This document shows, one piece after another, positions 42,510 to 52,000 of a DNA stretch of 64,000 nt (positions are counted from its first letter, which is position 1; each line of letters starts with the position of its first letter). Both the position numbers and the translations under genes were made by a program. This DNA comes from Mycolicibacterium bacteremicum (GTDB taxonomy: Bacteria; Actinomycetota; Actinomycetes; Mycobacteriales; Mycobacteriaceae): the NCBI RefSeq assembly GCF_002086115.1, contig NZ_MVHJ01000022.1, positions 20,546 to 84,545 of the forward strand, given 5' to 3'. Below the pieces are notes generated by a model. It did no database searches and was not told where the DNA came from. It worked only from the letters and a program-made list of their open reading frames with translations.

Positions 42510-44120
42510 TTGTCCGGCCAAGCTGACATCTCACTCATCGTTGCGTTCGGCACCGACATGGGCAATGCCGAGGACGCCGCCATGACGTTCGCCGAATCGG
42601 TAGCCGACATCGGTATCGACACCGAGGCGGTCGAACTCAACCAGGTCGAGCTGAGCCAGTTACAGGACACCACGCATTTCGTGGTGGTGGTCTCGACGTT
42701 CGGCGAGGGTGAGTTCCCCGATTCGGCGACGCTGTTCTGGGAGGCGATCAGCGCCGACACCGACCGGCTCGAGCACCTGCACTTCGCGGTGCTGGCGCTC
42801 GGCGACAGCTCGTATGAACTGTTCTGCAATGCCGGCAAGCTGCTCGACGAGCGGTTGGAGGCCCTCGGCGCGCACCGGATGGTCGATCGCGTGGATGTCG
42901 ACGGCTTCTACGAGGAGCCCGCCAAGGAGTGGACCGCCGACATCGTCAAGGTGCTGACCGCCCAGCAGGGCAGCGCGACAACGCAGATCGCACCGTCGCC
43001 CGCCGTGGAACGGGCCGAACCGCGTGAGCGCAATGTCCCGGTCCGCGCCCGGCTGGCCGTCAACCGGTGGCTGAACTCGACCGATTCGGACAAGGAGGTC
43101 CGCCACTACGAGATCGACCTCACCGGCACCGGAATCACATATCAGGCAGGCGATTCCATCGCCGTGCACGCCACCAACGACCCGGCCCTGGTCGAGGCGC
43201 TGCTCGGCGAGTTCGGTGTCGGCGCCGACTATGCCGTCATCGGACACGAGCAGCCGCTCGGCGCACTGCTGACCGAGCATTTCGAGATTCGCACCCCTTC
43301 GCGGGCGCTGCTGACGCTGGCGGCCTCCCGCACCACCGATGCCGAGGTGTCCGCGGCGCTGCAGTCCGGCGACACCCATGGCGGCACCGAGAACTCCTGG
43401 CTCTACGGCAAGGACGTGCTCGACATCGTCACGCTGGCCGATCTCACGGTCGACGAGGTGCTCGATACGCTGCGGCCGCTGCAGTTCCGCGACTACTCGA
43501 TCGCCTCCAGCCCGGTGGCCCATCCCGAGTCGGTGCATCTGACGGTGGCCAGTGTGCGCTACGACCTCGGCGGCCGCGCACACGGCGGGGTTGCATCGAC
43601 GTTCCTGGCCGACCGCTGCCAGGACGTCCTGGTGCACCTGCGGCCCAACAATCATTTCCGGCTGCCGGCCGCCGACGTACCGATCATCATGATCGGGCCG
43701 GGCACCGGAATCGCACCGTTTCGCGCGTTCCTGCAGGAGCGCCACGCCGCGCAGGCCACCGGGCGGTCGTGGCTGTTCTTCGGCGACCGCAGGCGCGGCA
43801 CCGACTTCCTGTACGGCGAGGAGCTCGAGCAGTTCGCCGCCGACGGTGTGCTGACCCGCCTGGATCTCGCGTTCTCTCGCGATCAGGACGCGAAAGTTTA
43901 TGTGCAGCAACGCATGCAGGAGAACGCCGAGGAGTTCTACCGCTGGCTGAGCGAGGGTGCGCATGTGTACGTGTGCGGGGACGCCGACCGGATGGCCAAG
44001 GATGTCGACGCGGCGCTGCACGATATCGTCGCGCGCTGCGGTGGGATGGACGCCGCGGCAGCGCATGGCTATGTCAACGAGTTGATCAAGAGCCACCGCT
44101 ACGTGCGCGACGTGTACTGA
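42510..44120 (+). CDS. NADPH-dependent diflavin reductase (sulfite-reductase-flavoprotein type)
   Basis: A 536-residue CysJ-like protein: FMN flavodoxin domain (8-150; GTDMGNAED, STFGEGEFPDS, ALGDSSYELFC), FAD domain with linker (170-390; RDYSIASSP, GGVASTFLADR) and NADP-binding domain (395-536; MIGPGTGIAPFRAFLQER, FFGDRRRGTDFLY, YVCGDADRMAKDV). It passes electrons from NADPH through FAD and FMN to a partner. No sulfite reductase hemoprotein is nearby. TTG start at 42510 is backed by GAGGGGGG. An IdeR-like site suggests use in iron metabolism, for example ferric reduction; this is inference. Confidence 0.9.
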   Translation: MSGQADISLIVAFGTDMGNAEDAAMTFAESVADIGIDTEAVELNQVELSQLQDTTHFVVVVSTFGEGEFPDSATLFWEAISADTDRLEHLHFAVLALGDSSYELFCNAGKLLDERLEALGAHRMVDRVDVDGFYEEPAKEWTADIVKVLTAQQGSATTQIAPSPAVERAEPRERNVPVRARLAVNRWLNSTDSDKEVRHYEIDLTGTGITYQAGDSIAVHATNDPALVEALLGEFGVGADYAVIGHEQPLGALLTEHFEIRTPSRALLTLAASRTTDAEVSAALQSGDTHGGTENSWLYGKDVLDIVTLADLTVDEVLDTLRPLQFRDYSIASSPVAHPESVHLTVASVRYDLGGRAHGGVASTFLADRCQDVLVHLRPNNHFRLPAADVPIIMIGPGTGIAPFRAFLQERHAAQATGRSWLFFGDRRRGTDFLYGEELEQFAADGVLTRLDLAFSRDQDAKVYVQQRMQENAEEFYRWLSEGAHVYVCGDADRMAKDVDAALHDIVARCGGMDAAAAHGYVNELIKSHRYVRDVY

Positions 44121-44139
44121 GCTCGCCGGGTCCGGCCGG

Positions 44140-45204
44140 TCAGCCCCAGACCCGTCCGCGCAGCAACACCAGATCCGGGTTGGCGACCCCGACCTCGCGT
44201 GGATCCGAGCGGAAGCACAGCAGATCCGCGGACGCGCCGTGGGTCAGCGCGGGCCGTCGTAGCCACGCCCGGGCGTCCCAGCACGCCGCGCCGAGCGCTT
44301 CCGTCGGTGTCATCCCGACCCGGCGCAGCGCGGTGATCTCGTCACCGATACGCCCGTGCGCGACCATCCCGCCGGCGTCGGTGCCGGCGAACACCGGCAC
44401 CCCCGCCTCGTGCGCGGCGGCCACGCGGCGGTGGCAGGAGGCGTACAGGTCACGCATGTGCTTGGCGTAGGTCGGGTACTTGGCCGCCTTGTCGGCGATA
44501 CCCGGGAAGTTCTCGATGTTGATCAGCGTCGGTACCAGTGCCGTGCCGTGCTCCAGCATCAGGTCGATGGTGTCCTCGGTGATGCCGGTGCCGTGCTCGA
44601 TGCAGTCGATCCCGGCCTTGATCAGTCCGGGTAACGCATCCTCACCGAAGACGTGTGCGGTGACCCTGGCACCCTCGGCGTGGGCCGCGGCGATGGCTTC
44701 GACCAGCACCTCGTCGGACCACAGAGGTGCCAGATCCCCGACTCCCCGGTCGATCCAGTCGCCGACCAGTTTCACCCAGCCGTCACCGAAGCGGGCCTGC
44801 TCGGCGACGTAGACCGGCAACTGCGACTCGTCCTCGATGTCGATCGGCAGGCCCGGCATGTAGCGCTTGGGCCGGGCCAGGTGCCGGCCGGCCCGGATGA
44901 TGCGGGGCAGATCGTCGCGGTCGTCGAAGCTGCGGGTGTCCACCGGGGACCCGGCGTCACGCAGCAGCAGCGCACCCACATCACGCTCGGTCTCGGCTTG
45001 TTCGACGGCCTCCTCGACACTGGTCGGTCCGCCGGGACCGAGCCCCACGTGACAGTGCGCATCGACCAGGCCCGGGAGTATCCACCCGCCGTCAAAGGCG
45101 GTGTCGGCGTTGCTGATCGGCTCGGCCGACAACACGCCGTCGTGCACCCACCACTGCACCTCCTCGCCGTCGGGCAACCCTCGGCCGCGAAGATGCAGCC
45201 GCAT
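44140..45204 (-). CDS. amidohydrolase (Rv2915c-like)
   Basis: A 354-residue metal-dependent hydrolase of the imidazolonepropionase/prolidase-like amidohydrolase group. Metal ligands: VDAHCHVG (HxH), Lys in WVKLVGDW (carboxylated lysine candidate), His in RVTAHVF, His in CIEHGTG and Asp in FAGTDAGG. N- and C-terminal beta strands complete the composite domain. ATG at 45204 directly abuts the ffh stop (TAG), so the genes are co-transcribed. Substrate unknown. Convergent with the diflavin reductase. Confidence 0.87.
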   Translation of the reverse strand: MRLHLRGRGLPDGEEVQWWVHDGVLSAEPISNADTAFDGGWILPGLVDAHCHVGLGPGGPTSVEEAVEQAETERDVGALLLRDAGSPVDTRSFDDRDDLPRIIRAGRHLARPKRYMPGLPIDIEDESQLPVYVAEQARFGDGWVKLVGDWIDRGVGDLAPLWSDEVLVEAIAAAHAEGARVTAHVFGEDALPGLIKAGIDCIEHGTGITEDTIDLMLEHGTALVPTLINIENFPGIADKAAKYPTYAKHMRDLYASCHRRVAAAHEAGVPVFAGTDAGGMVAHGRIGDEITALRRVGMTPTEALGAACWDARAWLRRPALTHGASADLLCFRSDPREVGVANPDLVLLRGRVWG

Positions 45205-46773
45205 CTATTTCTGCCCGGGGAATTTCAGCTTGGACAGGTCGAAGTTGGCCAATCCGGGCGGCAGCTCGTCGAGGCCCTTGGGCATGTTGGACAGGTCCGG
45301 GAAACCGCCGGGCATCCCGGCGCCCAACGGATTCTTGGGCTGGGTCGGTCCCTTGGCGCCGCGGCCTTTCTTCTTGCCGGCCTGCTTGTTCTTGCCCTTG
45401 GCGGCCTTGCGCTGGGTGTTCTTGCGTCCGAACGGCATCCCCATCTGGCCGGCCATCTGCGACATCATCTTGCGGGCTTCGAAGAACCGGTCGACGAGCT
45501 GGTTGACCTCGGACACGCTGACACCGGAGCCGTTGGCGATGCGCAGCCGGCGGGAGGCGTTGATGATCTTCGGGTCGGCCCGCTCGGCGGGGGTCATTCC
45601 GCGGATGATGGCCTGCACCCGGTCGAGCTGGCTGTCGTCGACCGCGGCCAAAGCGTCCTTCATCTGACCGGCACCGGGCAGCATGCCGAGCAGATTGCCG
45701 ATCGGGCCCATCTTGCGGATGGCCAGCATCTGCTCCAGGAAGTCCTCCAGCGTCAGCTCGCCGGAGCCGATCTTGGCCGCGGCGGCCTCGGCCTGCTCGG
45801 CGTCGAAGACCTGCTCGGCCTGCTCGATGAGCGAGAGCACGTCACCCATGCCGAGGATGCGGCTGGCCATCCGGTCGGGATGGAAGACGTCGAAGTCTTC
45901 GAGCTTCTCACCGCTGGACGCGAACAGGATCGGCACGCCGGTGATCTCGCGGACCGAGAGCGCGGCACCACCGCGGGCATCGCCGTCGAGCTTGGTCAGC
46001 ACGACACCGGTGAATCCGACGCCGGAGCCGAAGGCCTCGGCGGTGGTGACCGCGTCCTGACCGATCATGGCGTCGAGGACGAACAGGGTCTCGTCGGGGT
46101 TGACGGCGTCGCGGATCGCGGCGGCCTGGCCCATCAGCTCCTCGTCGATACCGAGGCGGCCCGCGGTGTCGACGATGACGACGTCGAAGTGCTTGGCCCT
46201 GGCCTCGGCCAGACCGGCGGCGGCCACCGCCACCGGGTCGCCGGTGGTCATCTCGTCGATGGTCACGCCGTCCGGCGAGACCCCGGGGTGCGGGGCGAAC
46301 ACCGACACACCTGCGCGCTCCCCGACGATCTGCAGCTGGTGTACCGCGCCCGGGCGCTGCAGGTCACACGCGACCAGCAGCGGCGTGTGCCCCTGGCCCT
46401 TGAGCCACCTGGCGAGCTTGCCGGCCAGCGTCGTCTTACCGGAGCCCTGCAGACCGGCGAGCATGATGACCGTCGGCGGGGTCTTGGCGAAGGCGAGCTG
46501 GCGGGTCTCGCCGCCGAGGATGCCGATGAGCTCCTCGTTGACGATCTTGACGACCTGCTGGGCGGGGTTCAGCGCCGCGGACACCTCGGCGCCCTTGGCG
46601 CGGTCCTTGATGCGGCCGACGAAGGCCCGCACCACAGGTAGCGACACATCGGCCTCGAGGAGGGCCAGCCGGATCTCGCGGGCGGTGGCGTCGATGTCGG
46701 CGTCGGTCAGCCGGCCGCGGGCGCGCAGCCCCTGGAGAGCACCGGTCAACCGGTCAGACAGCGATTCAAACAC
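45205..46773 (-). CDS. ffh: signal recognition particle protein Ffh (SRP54)
   Basis: A 522-residue GTPase that binds signal peptides of membrane proteins and, with FtsY, targets them to the translocon. N domain, G domain with GLQGSGKTTLAGKL, DTAGRLG and TKLDGDARGG, then the methionine-rich M domain (about 300-440) with SRRLRIANGSG. The C-terminal 80 residues are basic and Gly/Pro-rich as in mycobacteria. GTG start at 46773. ftsY lies 7 kb away in this window. Confidence 0.97.
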   Translation of the reverse strand: MFESLSDRLTGALQGLRARGRLTDADIDATAREIRLALLEADVSLPVVRAFVGRIKDRAKGAEVSAALNPAQQVVKIVNEELIGILGGETRQLAFAKTPPTVIMLAGLQGSGKTTLAGKLARWLKGQGHTPLLVACDLQRPGAVHQLQIVGERAGVSVFAPHPGVSPDGVTIDEMTTGDPVAVAAAGLAEARAKHFDVVIVDTAGRLGIDEELMGQAAAIRDAVNPDETLFVLDAMIGQDAVTTAEAFGSGVGFTGVVLTKLDGDARGGAALSVREITGVPILFASSGEKLEDFDVFHPDRMASRILGMGDVLSLIEQAEQVFDAEQAEAAAAKIGSGELTLEDFLEQMLAIRKMGPIGNLLGMLPGAGQMKDALAAVDDSQLDRVQAIIRGMTPAERADPKIINASRRLRIANGSGVSVSEVNQLVDRFFEARKMMSQMAGQMGMPFGRKNTQRKAAKGKNKQAGKKKGRGAKGPTQPKNPLGAGMPGGFPDLSNMPKGLDELPPGLANFDLSKLKFPGQK

Positions 46774-46883
46774 CTGGTAAGCCTAACGGTCACCGACGAC
46801 GAACTCACCGCGCACTCTGGCCTCGGACGACGGTTGCGCGTTAATCTGTCAACGCCCGATGACAGAAATGGCCGGAGGCCCCC

Positions 46884-49070
46884 ATGACAGCCGTTGACCT
46901 CCCCGTCGTCCACCTGCGCTCCGTGCCGTCCGAACCGGACAGTACGACGCACATCAGCCAGTGCACGCTGTGCGAGGCGCACTGCGGTATCCACGTCACC
47001 GTCGCCGACGGCCAGGTCACCCGGATCGCCGGAAATCCGGACGACATCTTCTCCAAGGGCTACATCTGCCCGAAGGCGACCGCCATGGGCGCCCTGCATC
47101 ACGACCCGGACCGACTGCGCACCCCGATGCGTCGTGTCGGCGACTCGTTCGAACCGGTCAGCTGGGCCGAGGCGTTCGACGAGATCGGCGCCCGGTTGCG
47201 TGCGGTGCGGCGCAAGCATGGCGTCCGCGCCCTCGGCATGTACCTGGGCAACCCGGCCGCACACAGCTCCGGGGCGCTGTACGGGCTGGCGCTGCGCATC
47301 GCGCTGTTGACGCCGAACTTCTTCTCGGCGTCCTCGATCGACCAGATGCCGCACGAGTATGCGGCGTGGCGGGTGTTCGGATCCAACGCGCTGGTGCCGA
47401 TCACCGATATCGACCGCACCCACCGGCTGGTGATCCTGGGCGCCAACCCGGCGGTGTCCAACGGCTCGCTCTCTATCATGCCGGGCGCCAAGCGCCGCAT
47501 CAAAGCCGTCCGCGACCGTGGCGGCAAGGTGGTCGTCATCGACCCGCGGCGCACCGAGACCGCGCGGCTGGCCGATCAGCACGTGGCCGTCCGACCCGGC
47601 GGCGACGTCCATCTGCTGCTCGGCATCCTGCACGTCCTGATCACCGAGAACCTCTGCGACACGGCCGCGATCGACCGTTGGGCGACGGGATGGGCGCAGC
47701 TGCGAGAGCTGGTCGCCGACGCCACCCCCGAGGTCGTCGCCGACACCGCCGGGGTGAGCGCCGAGGAGATCCGCACCCTCGCCCGTGAACACGCCGCCGC
47801 CGAGTCCGCGGCCATCTACGCCCGGATCGGCATCTGCCAGCAGGAAACCGGCACCCTGGTGAGCTGGTTGGTGATGGTCATCAACGCCGTCACCGGCAAC
47901 CTGGACCGCGCCGGCGGCACGATGTTCTCCACCCCCATCATCGACGTGCCCCGGCTGGCCAGGTACATCCCGGTCGGGCACGGCTGGTGGACCGACCGGT
48001 CCGGACGGTACAAGGCATTCCGCGCCGAGCTGCCCGCCGTCGCGATGGCCGACGAGATGCTGACCGACGGGCCGGGCAAGATCCGCGCGATGGTGACCTA
48101 TGCCGGCAACCCGGTGTCCTCGATCCCGCAGAAGGGCCGCCTCGACCAAGCGATGGCACAGCTGGATTTCTATGTGGCCGTGGACATGTACGTCACCGAG
48201 ACCACCCGGCACGCCGACTTCATCCTGCCGCCGGTGTCCCCGCTGGAACGTGCGGACGTCGGGCTGCTGACGACGGTGTTCAGCGTGCGCAACAACATCC
48301 GCTATCAGCACCGCACCTTCGAGCCGCCACGCGGCGCGATGGAGGACTGGGAGATATTGAGCCGGTTGACCTTCGAGCTACTGCCGGCGCCGCTGCGCCA
48401 GCTCAGCAAGCCGTTCCGGAACCGTGTCCTGGCCCTTACCGACCCACTTCGGCTGGCGGGCGCCGCGCTGGCCACCGGCCCCTACGGCCGACTGCGGCGG
48501 GGGCGCAAGGGCGTGACCATGCGGGCGTTGCACGACAGCCCGGGCGGGGTGGATCTGGGACCGCTGCAACCCCGACTCGACGAGGTGATCGCCACCAGGG
48601 ACCGCAAGGTTCATCTCGCGCCGGCCGAATTCGTCACCGACGCGGCCGCCCGGCTCACCGCCGCCGTCGCGCGGCCCGCCGCGGATCGCCTGCAGCTCAT
48701 CGGCCGACGTCAGCTGCGTAGCAACAACTCCTGGCTGCACAACCTTCCGACCATGACGGGCGGCAACAACAGGTGCACGGTGCTGATGCATCCCGATGAC
48801 GCCGCCACCCGCGGCATCGCCCAGGGCGATCTGGTCCGCGTCACGTCCGAGGTCGGGCAGATCGAGATCCCGGTCGACATCAGCGACGAGATGCGGGCGG
48901 GCACCGTGGCCGTGCCGCACGGCTGGGGGCACCGCAACACCGGCTGGCGCCACGCCGAGACGTTGCCCGGCGCCAACGTCAACGACCTGCACGATCCCGA
49001 CCGGGTGGACACCTTCACCGGCACAGCGGCGGTGAACAACACCTGGGTAACCGTCTCGGCCGCGGGCTAA
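46884..49070 (+). CDS. molybdopterin-dependent oxidoreductase (DMSO reductase family)
   Basis: A 728-residue Mo/W-bis-MGD enzyme. The N-terminal CTLCEAHCGIHV...GYICPKA supplies four cysteines for a [4Fe-4S] cluster. Domains II-III follow (LGANPAVSNGS, IDPRRTETARLADQHVAVRPG, AGNPVSSIPQKGR), then the C-terminal MGD-binding barrel (SNNSWLHNLP, VRVTSEVGQIEIPV, PHGWGHRNTGW). The residue at the metal position is serine-like (ASSIDQMP) rather than cysteine. No signal peptide and no electron-transfer subunit alongside, so probably cytosolic. GGAGG lies 5 nt before the ATG. Substrate unknown; formate dehydrogenase-like annotation is common. Confidence 0.87.
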   Translation: MTAVDLPVVHLRSVPSEPDSTTHISQCTLCEAHCGIHVTVADGQVTRIAGNPDDIFSKGYICPKATAMGALHHDPDRLRTPMRRVGDSFEPVSWAEAFDEIGARLRAVRRKHGVRALGMYLGNPAAHSSGALYGLALRIALLTPNFFSASSIDQMPHEYAAWRVFGSNALVPITDIDRTHRLVILGANPAVSNGSLSIMPGAKRRIKAVRDRGGKVVVIDPRRTETARLADQHVAVRPGGDVHLLLGILHVLITENLCDTAAIDRWATGWAQLRELVADATPEVVADTAGVSAEEIRTLAREHAAAESAAIYARIGICQQETGTLVSWLVMVINAVTGNLDRAGGTMFSTPIIDVPRLARYIPVGHGWWTDRSGRYKAFRAELPAVAMADEMLTDGPGKIRAMVTYAGNPVSSIPQKGRLDQAMAQLDFYVAVDMYVTETTRHADFILPPVSPLERADVGLLTTVFSVRNNIRYQHRTFEPPRGAMEDWEILSRLTFELLPAPLRQLSKPFRNRVLALTDPLRLAGAALATGPYGRLRRGRKGVTMRALHDSPGGVDLGPLQPRLDEVIATRDRKVHLAPAEFVTDAAARLTAAVARPAADRLQLIGRRQLRSNNSWLHNLPTMTGGNNRCTVLMHPDDAATRGIAQGDLVRVTSEVGQIEIPVDISDEMRAGTVAVPHGWGHRNTGWRHAETLPGANVNDLHDPDRVDTFTGTAAVNNTWVTVSAAG

Positions 49071-51550
49071 CTGGCCTCGGACACCTTGCGCGGCGGAGCG
49101 GGCAGCACCTGGTAGAGGTCGCGCTCCAACTCGGCGCGCACCTGGTCGAGATTGGTCTCACCCAGTGCGGGCACCACGATGCTGAACACGTCGATCACCA
49201 CCGAGCCCAGCGTGGTGACCTTGGCCCAGGCGATGTCCAGACCGTCGCGCTCGATGACCGCGGTGAGCCGCGACAGCAGCCCGGCCCGGTCGCTGGCACG
49301 CACCTGCAGCACGAGTTCGCCGGGGACGTCGCCGTCGAACCACAGAATGCGTGGCGGTGCGGTGGTGCCGGCCGCCGGCACCGAGGCGGGGGTCTCCCCC
49401 GCCCGGGCGGGCCCGGCCGCGGCGGCTTCGGCGTCGCGGCGTTCCAGGGTGTCGGCGACATCCAGGCCGCCGTCGAGGGCGAGGATGAACTGCTGGCGCA
49501 ACAACTCGGCCGCCGGCGGACTGCCGAAATGCGGTGACACCGCGAAGGTGTTGATGGCCATCCCATCCCGACTGTTCACCGATGCCGAATGCACCCGGAG
49601 CGCATTGAGAGCCAGTACCCCGGCCGCCTTCGACAGCAGACCACGCCGGTCCGGGGCGATCATGGTGACGTTGTGGATGTGCGGTCCCTCGCCGGCGACC
49701 ATCTCCACGTGCACCCCGGCCTCAGCGGCCAGATCCAGATAGCGCGGGTCGATCGGGTCCGGGGTGGGCAGCGGCTCGCCGGCCATCACCAGTCGGCAGC
49801 GGCGCACCAGATCGCCGATCAGCGAGGACTTCCAGTCACCCCATACGCCGGGTCCGGTGGCCAGCGAGTCGGCCTCGGCCAGCGCGTGCAACAGTTCCAG
49901 TAGCTGCGAGTCGCCGCCGAGGGCGTCGACCACCGCGGCGATCGTGTTGGGGTCCTGCAGGTCCCGTCGGGTGGCGGTGTCGGGCAGCAGCAGGTGGTAG
50001 CGCACGATCTTGGACAACACCTCGACGTCGGACGGCCACAATCCGAGCCGGGTCCCGATCTGGGTCGCCAGTTCGGCGCCGATGATGCTGTGGTCGCCAC
50101 CGCGCCCCTTCCCGATATCGTGCACCAGCGCCCCGAGCACCAGTAGGTCCGGCCGTGACACCCGGGTGGTGAATGCAGCCGCGCGGGAGACGGTTTCGAC
50201 GAGGTGTCGATCCACGGTCCAGATGTGCACGACGTCACGAGGCGGCAGGTCGCGCACCGCGCCCCATTCCGGGAACAGCCGTCCCCACAGGCCCGTGCGG
50301 TCCAACGCCTCGACGGTGGACACCGCCGCCGGGCCCGCGGACAGCAGTACCAGCAGGTCCTTGAGCGCCTCACGCGGCCAGGGCATCCGCAGTTCCGGTG
50401 CGGCACCGGCCAATCGGCTCAGTGTGGACGCCGCGATCGGCAGTCCGGTGGTGGCTGAGGCGGCGGCCACCCGCAGGATCAGGCCGGGGTCGCGTTCGGG
50501 TCGGGCGTCGCGGGCCAGGATGACCTCGCCGCCGTACTCGACGACGCCCTCGTCCAACGGACGCCGTGTCGGCCGGCGCAGCGCGGCAAAACCGCGGCGG
50601 GGCAATGCGTTACCGGCGGTGCGGATGCCGGCGTCGACGTAGTAACTGATGGTGCGGGCCGCGTCGGAGATGGCGCGCGCCAGGTCGAAGCGATCCCCGA
50701 TGCGCAGCGCGGCGCCGATCTCGTCGGCGTACTGGGCGAGCACCTGTTCGCGGCCACGGCCGGAAACCCGGTGCAGTTCGGTGCGCACGTTGAGCAGGGA
50801 CAGGTGTGCGCCGCCGAGGGTTCCGGTCGGTGACGCGAGCAATCGGCTGGGATAGACGTCGGCCAGTTGCGCGATGGCCAGTGCGTTGAGCAGTTGGACG
50901 TCGCGGATACCGCCGCGGCCGTTCTTGAGATCCGGTTCGGCGCGGTGGGCGATCTGTCCACTGCGCTCCCAGCGGGCCCGGGTGTGGTCGACGAGTTCTT
51001 CGTATCGGCCCGCGATCCCGATCCGCCACTGGCGTCGCGCACCACCGGTCAGCAGCGCGGACAACTCGGCGTCGCCGGCGATGTGGCGGGCGTCGAGCAT
51101 CGCCATGCCGACTGCGATGTCCTCACCGGCCACCTTGAGTGCCTCCGGCACGGTGCGCACGCTGTGGTCGATACGGATGTTGGCGTCCCACAACGGGTAC
51201 CACAGCAGCTCGGCAACTTGGCTGACGATGTCGGCGGGCATGTTGTCGTGCAACAGCGTCAGGTCCAGGTCGGAGTACGGCAGCAGTTCGCCGCGGCCCA
51301 GTCCGCCGGTCGCGACGATGGCGAAGCCACTGGTGGCGGTGATGCCGATCTCGGCAGCCTTGGTGGACAGCCAGAATTGGTGCAGGTCGAGCAGTGCGTC
51401 CCGCAGCGCCGCCGAGTCGAGTTGCTTGCCACCGGTTTTGAGGAGTTGTGCGGTCGCCTTGGCCAGATCGGTGGCCGGGCGCGGCGATCCCGCCGCCGGA
51501 GCTCCCCATCGGGATGCCCTGGCGGCGGGATCTGGTGTCTGATCGGTCAT
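49067..51550 (-). CDS. glnD: PII uridylyltransferase/uridylyl-removing enzyme
   Basis: An 827-residue enzyme that in mycobacteria modifies the PII protein according to glutamine status (adenylylation in actinobacteria). Nucleotidyltransferase motif GGLGRGELLPYSDLDLTLL, an HD domain with HDIGKGRGGDHS, and two C-terminal ACT domains (about 645-720 and 735-820). Its stop overlaps the convergent molybdoenzyme stop by 4 bp. Third gene of amt-glnB-glnD, 72 bp after glnB. Confidence 0.96.
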   Translation of the reverse strand: MTDQTPDPAARASRWGAPAAGSPRPATDLAKATAQLLKTGGKQLDSAALRDALLDLHQFWLSTKAAEIGITATSGFAIVATGGLGRGELLPYSDLDLTLLHDNMPADIVSQVAELLWYPLWDANIRIDHSVRTVPEALKVAGEDIAVGMAMLDARHIAGDAELSALLTGGARRQWRIGIAGRYEELVDHTRARWERSGQIAHRAEPDLKNGRGGIRDVQLLNALAIAQLADVYPSRLLASPTGTLGGAHLSLLNVRTELHRVSGRGREQVLAQYADEIGAALRIGDRFDLARAISDAARTISYYVDAGIRTAGNALPRRGFAALRRPTRRPLDEGVVEYGGEVILARDARPERDPGLILRVAAASATTGLPIAASTLSRLAGAAPELRMPWPREALKDLLVLLSAGPAAVSTVEALDRTGLWGRLFPEWGAVRDLPPRDVVHIWTVDRHLVETVSRAAAFTTRVSRPDLLVLGALVHDIGKGRGGDHSIIGAELATQIGTRLGLWPSDVEVLSKIVRYHLLLPDTATRRDLQDPNTIAAVVDALGGDSQLLELLHALAEADSLATGPGVWGDWKSSLIGDLVRRCRLVMAGEPLPTPDPIDPRYLDLAAEAGVHVEMVAGEGPHIHNVTMIAPDRRGLLSKAAGVLALNALRVHSASVNSRDGMAINTFAVSPHFGSPPAAELLRQQFILALDGGLDVADTLERRDAEAAAAGPARAGETPASVPAAGTTAPPRILWFDGDVPGELVLQVRASDRAGLLSRLTAVIERDGLDIAWAKVTTLGSVVIDVFSIVVPALGETNLDQVRAELERDLYQVLPAPPRKVSEAS

Positions 51551-51622
51551 TTCGGTCCTCCCCCGGCCCTACGTTGAACAGTCTTGCGATACAGCCGGGA
51601 AACGACCTCCCTCACCGGGTGA

Positions 51623-51961
51623 TCAGAGTGCGTCGACTCCCCGCTCACCGGTGCGCACCCGCACCACGGTGTCCACGGGGCTGACCCACACCTTGCCGTC
51701 TCCGATCTTTCCGGTGCGTGCGGCCTGGACGATCACGTCCACCACCTTGTCCACGGCCGAGTCGTCGACGACGACCTCGACACGCACCTTGGGCACGAAG
51801 TCCACCGAGTACTCGGCGCCGCGGTAGACCTCGGTGTGCCCCTTCTGGCGGCCGTAACCCTGCACCTCGCTGACGGTCATACCGAGGATGCCCGTCTGCT
51901 CCAGGCCGGTCTTGACGTCTTCGAGTGTGAACGGCTTGACGATCGCGGTGATCAGCTTCAT
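51623..51961 (-). CDS. glnB: nitrogen regulatory protein PII
   Basis: A 112-residue trimeric PII signal protein. MKLITAIVKPFTLEDVKTGL, the T-loop Tyr51 in EVYRGAEY (modification site), and GKIGDGKVWVSPV are diagnostic. It binds ATP/ADP and 2-oxoglutarate and controls the adjacent ammonium channel. The pairing with amt (39 bp upstream) suggests GlnK-like function although mycobacterial genes are named glnB. Confidence 0.97.
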   Translation of the reverse strand: MKLITAIVKPFTLEDVKTGLEQTGILGMTVSEVQGYGRQKGHTEVYRGAEYSVDFVPKVRVEVVVDDSAVDKVVDVIVQAARTGKIGDGKVWVSPVDTVVRVRTGERGVDAL

Positions 51962-52000
51962 ATGGTCGATTCCTTCCAGGACTCAGTCAATTGTTCCCGA

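Noticed and set aside
42660..44096. A 478-codon open frame antisense to the diflavin reductase.
   Set aside because: Mirror of a well supported gene; its product is rich in His/Arg/Gly without motifs.
44653..46641. A 662-codon open frame antisense to ffh and the amidohydrolase.
   Set aside because: It covers two unrelated conserved genes on the other strand and shows no family features.
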